The notes beneath the pieces were generated by a model. It saw only the letters and a program-made list of their open reading frames with translations, was not told the DNA's origin and made no database searches. From Paenibacillus sinensis (GTDB lineage Bacteria; Bacillota; Bacilli; Paenibacillales; Paenibacillaceae), in the NCBI RefSeq assembly GCF_019904155.1, contig NZ_JAHCMB010000061.1:1-64000 (forward strand): a stretch of DNA of 64,000 nucleotides, read 5' to 3'. Numbering within the stretch: position 1 is the first letter of the stretch; each line of letters begins with the position of its first letter. Positions 59,504-64,000 of this stretch are shown here, in pieces. The position numbers and the translations under genes were made by a program.

Positions 59504-61330
59504 ATGACAACCGAACAGCTAAGCGGGATGAGTCCCAAGCGCAAGCGCTGGCTCCCGCTTCTCGCTGCGGGAGCGCTGCTGCTCGCGCTCTGCGTGCAGC
59601 AGCCTTCCTCCGCTGCGGCAGCGGCAGCGGACAAGACCGACGCGCTGCTGCCGCCTGTCGGCAGCGCGCTCGTAGAGGCGGGAAGCGGCCGCTGGAGCGA
59701 AGCCGCAGCCGATACCGAAGCCTTCGCCGCGCTATGGCGCGAGGCGAAGGCAGCGGAGGCGGACCCGGACCTTGCGGGTCCGGCCGCCCAGGTCGACGCC
59801 GCGCTCGCGGAGGCGTCAAAGGCGCTGCAGGCGGGCGGCGGAGCGCCCGCCAAGGCTGCACTGTCCACGCTCGCAGGAGCCGTGGACGCGTATGTGACCG
59901 CCGCCTCCGCAGACGGCGGTCAGGGCATCGCTGCCGGACCGGAGGCGGCGGCGAAGCTGCTCCCCGCGGCGGAGCGCGCGCGGGAAGCGGTGGGCCGGGC
60001 CGATTGGGAGGCGGCCCGGGCGGCGTACGGCGACATCGCCAAGAGCTGGACGGCCGCAGAGCAGGCCGTCAGGCAGGGCAATGCCGCCCTGTATGGACAG
60101 CTTGAGACGAAGATGAGTCTCTTGCGGATTGCGCTGCAAGCGGAGCCCGTCCGGGCTGACGCGGCGAAGACCCAGGCCGAGGCGCTGTACGCTCTGCTGA
60201 ATGATTACAGCGCCGGACGGACAACTGCGGCAAATGCTGACAGCGGCAGCACGAAGGCTCCGACCATCGACAGCCTGATCGCCAGTCTCGAGAAGGCGAA
60301 GAAAGCTGTTCAAGGTAACGACGCAGCAGCGGCAGCAGCTGTTATGGAGTCCTTTATCACAGACTGGCCTTCGGCCGAGGGCAAAGTCCAGGTCGCGTCT
60401 CCATCCGCTTATACCTATATCGAGAATGAGAGCGCGGCAGCAGCTGGCTATCTGGAATCCTCTCCGCCGAAGCTGGAGAAGGCCGCCCAGTCCATCGACG
60501 GCATGCTGTCGAAGCTGACGCCGCTGGCGGGTGAAAGCTCCTATACCGCCTGGGATGCGGCGCTTGTGCTGCTGCGCGAGGGCATGGAGGCCGTGCTCGT
60601 ACTGGCAGCGCTGCTCGCTTATCTGAAGCGGAGCGAGAGCCCGCAAGCCCGCAAATGGGTATGGAGCGGCGCAGTCAGCGGACTGATCCTCAGCCTTGCG
60701 CTTGCTGCGGGGCTGACCTATGCCGTGTCGCTGGCATCGGCCGGCGGAACGCGGGAAACCATCGAGGGCATCACAGGGCTCGCCGCCGTCGTCATGATGC
60801 TGTTCGTCAGCCGCTGGCTGCACGCGAAATCAAACACGCAGGCGTGGAACCGGTATGTCGGCCGTCAGGTTGAAGGCGCGCTGGCCAAGGGCAATCTCTG
60901 GTCGCTCTTTCTGATCTCTGCTCTGGCCATTCTGCGCGAAGGTGCGGAGACAACGATCTTCTATGCCGGCATGGCGCCTTCCATGCAGCCCTCACAGCTG
61001 CTGACCGGCATCGCGGGCGCACTCGCGGTTCTGGTGCTGGCCGCTTACGCCGTTATCACGCTAAGCGCGAAGCTGCCGCTCGGCCTGTTCTTCAGAACCG
61101 CCTCGCTGCTGATCTATTTCCTGATCTTCCGCTTCCTCGGTGAGAGCATTCATGCCCTTCAGGTCGCCGGGAGCCTGCCGGCGCACTCATCGGAATCGCT
61201 GCCGTCCATAAGCGGCCTTGGTCTGTATCCCACCTGGGAGAGTCAGCTGCCGCAAGCAGTCCTGCTGCTTGCGCTGCTCTTCGGCTTCCTGCGCAGCCGG
61301 CTGTCCTCCGCTCCGCGCGCGGCGGAGTAG
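59504..61330 (+). CDS. efeU: FTR1-family iron permease EfeU with long extracellular domain
   Basis: 608 residues. A signal-like segment (about 15-40), a long Ala-rich helical extracytoplasmic domain (about 45-345), then seven membrane segments. The two iron-transport motifs are LREGMEAVL (about residue 357) and LREGAETTIF (about 478). E. coli EfeU has only the membrane part; fusion to an imelysin-like helical domain is seen in Gram-positive relatives. Start chosen at 59504 with GAAGGGGG upstream; a TTG 51 bases earlier is less likely. The DNA of the Ala-rich part is very GC-rich. Confidence 0.92.
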   Translation: MTTEQLSGMSPKRKRWLPLLAAGALLLALCVQQPSSAAAAAADKTDALLPPVGSALVEAGSGRWSEAAADTEAFAALWREAKAAEADPDLAGPAAQVDAALAEASKALQAGGGAPAKAALSTLAGAVDAYVTAASADGGQGIAAGPEAAAKLLPAAERAREAVGRADWEAARAAYGDIAKSWTAAEQAVRQGNAALYGQLETKMSLLRIALQAEPVRADAAKTQAEALYALLNDYSAGRTTAANADSGSTKAPTIDSLIASLEKAKKAVQGNDAAAAAAVMESFITDWPSAEGKVQVASPSAYTYIENESAAAAGYLESSPPKLEKAAQSIDGMLSKLTPLAGESSYTAWDAALVLLREGMEAVLVLAALLAYLKRSESPQARKWVWSGAVSGLILSLALAAGLTYAVSLASAGGTRETIEGITGLAAVVMMLFVSRWLHAKSNTQAWNRYVGRQVEGALAKGNLWSLFLISALAILREGAETTIFYAGMAPSMQPSQLLTGIAGALAVLVLAAYAVITLSAKLPLGLFFRTASLLIYFLIFRFLGESIHALQVAGSLPAHSSESLPSISGLGLYPTWESQLPQAVLLLALLFGFLRSRLSSAPRAAE

Positions 61331-61451
61331 CCGGTCGTGCTTTGACGCGATCAGGAATTGAATTGGTCAGACATTGCATCAACCAGATTTGTGCCGGATG
61401 CCGGGAGCATCATTGGCCTGGCATTCCCGCATTTCCTTTTCTCAAGCAAAA

Positions 61452-61500
61452 CAGCTGCAGACCAAGGTTCTTTTGGAACCTGGCTGCAGCTGTATTTTTA
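61452..61500. terminator. Bidirectional terminator between efeU and the amidotransferase gene
   Basis: CAGCTGCAGACCAAGGTTC pairs with GAACCTGGCTGCAGCTG around TTTTG; TATTTTTA on the plus side and TTTTGCTT on the minus side. Confidence 0.9.
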
Positions 61501-61526
61501 ACTGTAGAATATTGTTGGGTAGGTCT

Positions 61527-62237
61527 TCAGCAGGCTTGAACAAACGCCCGGAACAGCTCCAGACTGCAGTCATCCGAGCGGTAGCTGAATTCGGGATGCC
61601 ACTGGACGGCAAGCACGAATTTCCGGTCCGGAAGCACAACGGCTTCGACGAGCCCATCCTCCGCCAGCCCGACGGCAAGCAGCTCGGTGGACAGCTTCTT
61701 GATTCCCTGATGATGATAGCTGTTGACGTCCAGCGTTTCTTTGCGAACAATTTCATGCAGCGGATTTCCCTGTTCAACGTAGATTTTATGCACAGGCTGG
61801 TCATACGGAGGCTTCTGCACATGCCGGATCTCCGTCTCCGTTCTCCGCTGGGAGGGAAGGTCCTGATATAGCGTCCCGCCGAGCAGAACATTGAACAGCT
61901 GAAGCCCGCGGCAAATGCCGAAAGCAGGCTTGTCCAGCTCCAGAATGTCCGCGAACAGCTGCCGCTCCATCTCATCCCTCTCATTTGATACTTCGCCGCA
62001 TACCTCCAGCTTATCCTCGCCGTACAGAGATGGCTGCACATCCTGTCCGCCGGTAAACAGAAAGCCATCGAACGTCTCGGCCAATCTCCGAATAGAGTCC
62101 CTGTCCGCTGTCAGCGGCAGCATAACCGGGAGCCCGCCCGCTTCTTCTATGCCCTTCATATAATCCGGAAGCATCCAGTAGCTGTTTCTCCCCGCGTCCA
62201 TCAAAGGCAGGACGCCGATCATCGGTTGTTGTGCCAT
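61527..62237 (-). CDS. Class I glutamine amidotransferase / gamma-glutamyl-GABA hydrolase family (peptidase C26)
   Basis: 236 residues. Nucleophile elbow FGICRGLQ (Cys near residue 109) and the His-Glu pair in VQWHPEFS complete the triad. GGQDVQPSLYGE at about residues 63-74 is typical of PuuD-type hydrolases, which remove the gamma-glutamyl group from polyamine or other amine conjugates. No puu genes are nearby, so the exact substrate is open. Its transcript ends at the terminator at 61452. Confidence 0.88.
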   Translation of the reverse strand: MAQQPMIGVLPLMDAGRNSYWMLPDYMKGIEEAGGLPVMLPLTADRDSIRRLAETFDGFLFTGGQDVQPSLYGEDKLEVCGEVSNERDEMERQLFADILELDKPAFGICRGLQLFNVLLGGTLYQDLPSQRRTETEIRHVQKPPYDQPVHKIYVEQGNPLHEIVRKETLDVNSYHHQGIKKLSTELLAVGLAEDGLVEAVVLPDRKFVLAVQWHPEFSYRSDDCSLELFRAFVQAC

Positions 62238-62317
62238 GGTGTTCTCCTCTCTGTCTCCTCTTGCCTGACATTAAAATCACTGCCGCCCGCACAACTCCGA
62301 CGAACCAGTCTTCCCGG

Positions 62318-63178
62318 TTAGGCCCGGGTATGAGGTTCCAGCCAATGCGCGGGCATGTCCAGCCGGGACGGCAGCTTCGTGCTGCGGCTGCCCTGCGCCG
62401 CATTAAGCTGCGCCTGCGTCAAATAAATGCCGCCGGTCAGGTCGGCGCCGCTTAAATCCGCGTCCCGCAAATCGGCGCCGATCCATTCGGCGTACCGGAG
62501 ATCGGCATTCCGAAGGTCCGCCGCAATCAGCAGCCTTCCGCGCAAATTGACCCCCGGCAGGTCGGCTCCCCTTAAATGCGCGCCGATCCAATCCATCCCT
62601 TTGGGCGTCCGGTGTCCGGCATTTCTTCCGCCTCTCTTGGCAGGGGCCTGGGCGCGCACAAGAGCGCCCGCCTTCAGCAGCCACTCATTCACTTCCGAAC
62701 GATGGCTCTGAACATCCAGACCCTGCACCTCCTCCGCACTCTTCCCGGTAAGCCTCACGGTCTTCTCCAGCATCTCCCGGAGACCCTGATGAACCGGGCC
62801 TGCGGCGTCCGCTTGCAGAGCATCATCGAGATAATAGAGCATTTCATGAAGCTGCTGCATCACGGGAAATACCCGGAACATCCTCTCTCTCAGCTCCGGC
62901 TGCGCTCTCCAGTCCTCTCCGGCGAAGGTATGCTGCGATACCTGCTGCCCGGCTCCGAAGCAGTCGTATACCGTGCAGCCCTTCATCCCCTTGGCTCGCA
63001 GTCCGGCATGAACGCCGCACCGGAAATCGTTATTGAGATTCAGACAGGGATCGCCACCCGCCTTGTCAAAGGCAAAATCGGCCGAACGGGCAAAGGGCAG
63101 CGCGACGCAGCACAGGCCGAAGCAGCTGGCGCAGTCGGCAGTCCATTCACTTTTGACTGCCGCATTAAGTTCAGTCAT
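62318..63178 (-). CDS. Cys-rich N-terminus plus pentapeptide-repeat protein
   Basis: 286 residues. The N-terminal 80 residues carry a cysteine cluster (CASCFGLCC, then DPCLNLNNDFRCGVH and GCTVYDCFGAGQ) like YkgJ-type metal-chelating domains. A helical middle follows. Residues 195-260 are pentapeptide repeats (GAHLRGADLPGVNL, AADLRNADLRYAEW, GADLRDADLSGADL), forming a short quadrilateral beta-helix. GAAGGAAG precedes the ATG. Fusions of this type are known but of unknown role; fluoroquinolone protection is not implied, because the helix is far shorter than in Qnr. Confidence 0.88.
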   Translation of the reverse strand: MTELNAAVKSEWTADCASCFGLCCVALPFARSADFAFDKAGGDPCLNLNNDFRCGVHAGLRAKGMKGCTVYDCFGAGQQVSQHTFAGEDWRAQPELRERMFRVFPVMQQLHEMLYYLDDALQADAAGPVHQGLREMLEKTVRLTGKSAEEVQGLDVQSHRSEVNEWLLKAGALVRAQAPAKRGGRNAGHRTPKGMDWIGAHLRGADLPGVNLRGRLLIAADLRNADLRYAEWIGADLRDADLSGADLTGGIYLTQAQLNAAQGSRSTKLPSRLDMPAHWLEPHTRA

Positions 63179-63258
63179 TGTTGCACTTCCTTCTATAACT
63201 ATGGACTCTGTCGATCTTTCAATAGAATACCATAGACGATCGTGCAGGGGACGATGGT

Positions 63259-64000
63259 TTATCTGAACTTGACCTTTGACTTCTCTACTTTCATTTCCGG
63301 GTCCACGTATTTCAAATAAGGAACGATTTTGCCGGGCTGTTCCACTTTCGGCCCCAGGATGATTTTTGAAGCGCGAAACGGCTTGTCGTCGTCTTTCTCC
63401 AGATACAATTCGGGAACGGGCGAAGCTTCCATGTTCAATTTAATGTCGGGAGAATCCGCAGGAGCATACCGGATCAGCCGAAGCTCTTGTTCATAGGCAT
63501 AATCTTCGGTCTTGAACAGGAATCTGATCTGGTCGATCGCCTCCGTCAAATGAAGGAGAATGATATCTTTCAGCGCTCCGCATGCAGCGTCATGCTCGCA
63601 TTCCCTGGAGAAAAAGCTGAATTCATTGACGATTTCCTTAAGCTCCCTGGCTACAATCTGTTCATTCTTCTCCAATTCTTCCAATTCTTCTTCCGACTGC
63701 TTGTCTTCATCTTTGCCGAATTTCAGTCTGATTTCGTCCCTGCAATCATTATGGATATAAGCTACCCGATAGGGGATATATTTCTTCGATGAACGATCCG
63801 CCGACTCCCACTCGCTCTTGAAATCATGCTCCAGCATATCGTAGTCGCTGTCGAAGAAATCGCTTCGCATCACAAGACAGTAACCCTTCCCCTGATCACC
63901 GTATTGCGCCCACATGGGCAGCTGGTCAATCTGCATCGTGAGACTGTGCAAATATACATTGCTGGACTGCATATCCGCATCGGCTGAATTGTGGAAATTA
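63259..64000 (-). CDS. DUF2971 protein, 5' end outside window
   Basis: The frame remains open to the right edge (NFHNSADAD precedes the first internal Met), so the N-terminus is missing. The visible part has the DUF2971 marks: SLTMQIDQLPMWAQYGDQGKGYCLVM, a charged coiled-coil-like Glu/Lys segment, and YEQELRLIRY. DUF2971 proteins are often found in defence islands and near mobile elements; function unknown. Confidence 0.8.
   Translation of the reverse strand, partial: NFHNSADADMQSSNVYLHSLTMQIDQLPMWAQYGDQGKGYCLVMRSDFFDSDYDMLEHDFKSEWESADRSSKKYIPYRVAYIHNDCRDEIRLKFGKDEDKQSEEELEELEKNEQIVARELKEIVNEFSFFSRECEHDAACGALKDIILLHLTEAIDQIRFLFKTEDYAYEQELRLIRYAPADSPDIKLNMEASPVPELYLEKDDDKPFRASKIILGPKVEQPGKIVPYLKYVDPEMKVEKSKVKFR

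Overview
The window looks like a chromosomal segment of an endospore-forming, nitrogen-fixing Paenibacillus or a close relative. The signs are a compact nifB-H-D-K-E-N-X-(DUF269)-hesA-nifV cluster behind a sigma-A-like promoter with a GlnR operator, the sporulation genes gerE and gerM, two proteins with C-terminal SLH anchors, strong AAGGAGG ribosome binding sites, and the Gram-positive riboswitch and Fur-box types seen here. Most genes are moderately GC-rich. The first 0.9 kb and the insert at 53.8-54.6 kb are clearly more AT-rich.

Layout. 1-1.9 kb: an AT-rich U32 peptidase gene running off the left edge, tRNA-Arg(UCU), and a second tRNA-Arg-like gene broken by a short repeat. 2-10 kb: asnB, a shortened CPBP protease gene, an aldo/keto reductase, a DUF985 cupin, the gerM-rph-rdgB group and a PgpA-like phosphatase. 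10.3-18.4 kb: one 2715-residue secreted, cell-surface GH53 galactanase with about twelve BIG2 domains and three SLH repeats, preceded by cre-like sites. 18.8-25.8 kb: small metabolic genes, including a GH13 alpha-glucosidase and a divergent MerR regulator/SDR pair with a textbook 19-bp-spacer promoter. 25.9-37.5 kb: the nif operon with its GlnR operator. 37.7-38.8 kb: a yybP-ykoY (manganese) riboswitch in front of a TerC-family exporter. 39-42.8 kb: rlmN and a YcdB/YcdC-repeat SLH protein. 43-50.2 kb: a sialic acid operon (nanA, ABC transporter, nanE, nanK, RpiR regulator, YhcH). 50.4-53 kb: a NitT/TauT-type ABC transporter. 53.3-57.1 kb: a mosaic accessory region with a small ORF, gerE and a 153-bp duplicate of its 3' end flanking a retropepsin-like protease module, then a c-di-AMP (ydaO/yuaA) riboswitch upstream of two unfamiliar genes, then an IS5-type transposase remnant. 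57.1-61.3 kb: a Fur-box-controlled efeO-efeB-efeU iron uptake operon. 61.5-64 kb: a class I amidotransferase, a pentapeptide-repeat protein and a truncated DUF2971 gene.

How it fits together. The nif operon encodes the Mo-nitrogenase (NifHDK), the FeMo-co pathway (NifB, NifEN, NifX, NifV) and two accessory proteins. It has overlapping start/stop codons and intergenic hairpins after nifH and nifK. The nan operon should import sialic acid and convert it to GlcNAc-6-P, with deacetylation and deamination elsewhere in the genome. The most interesting uncharacterised unit is the c-di-AMP riboswitch followed by a stand-alone protein resembling the capping domain of the enolase superfamily and a degenerate ECF-sigma-like protein. 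The gerE duplication around the protease module is the clearest sign of a recent insertion.
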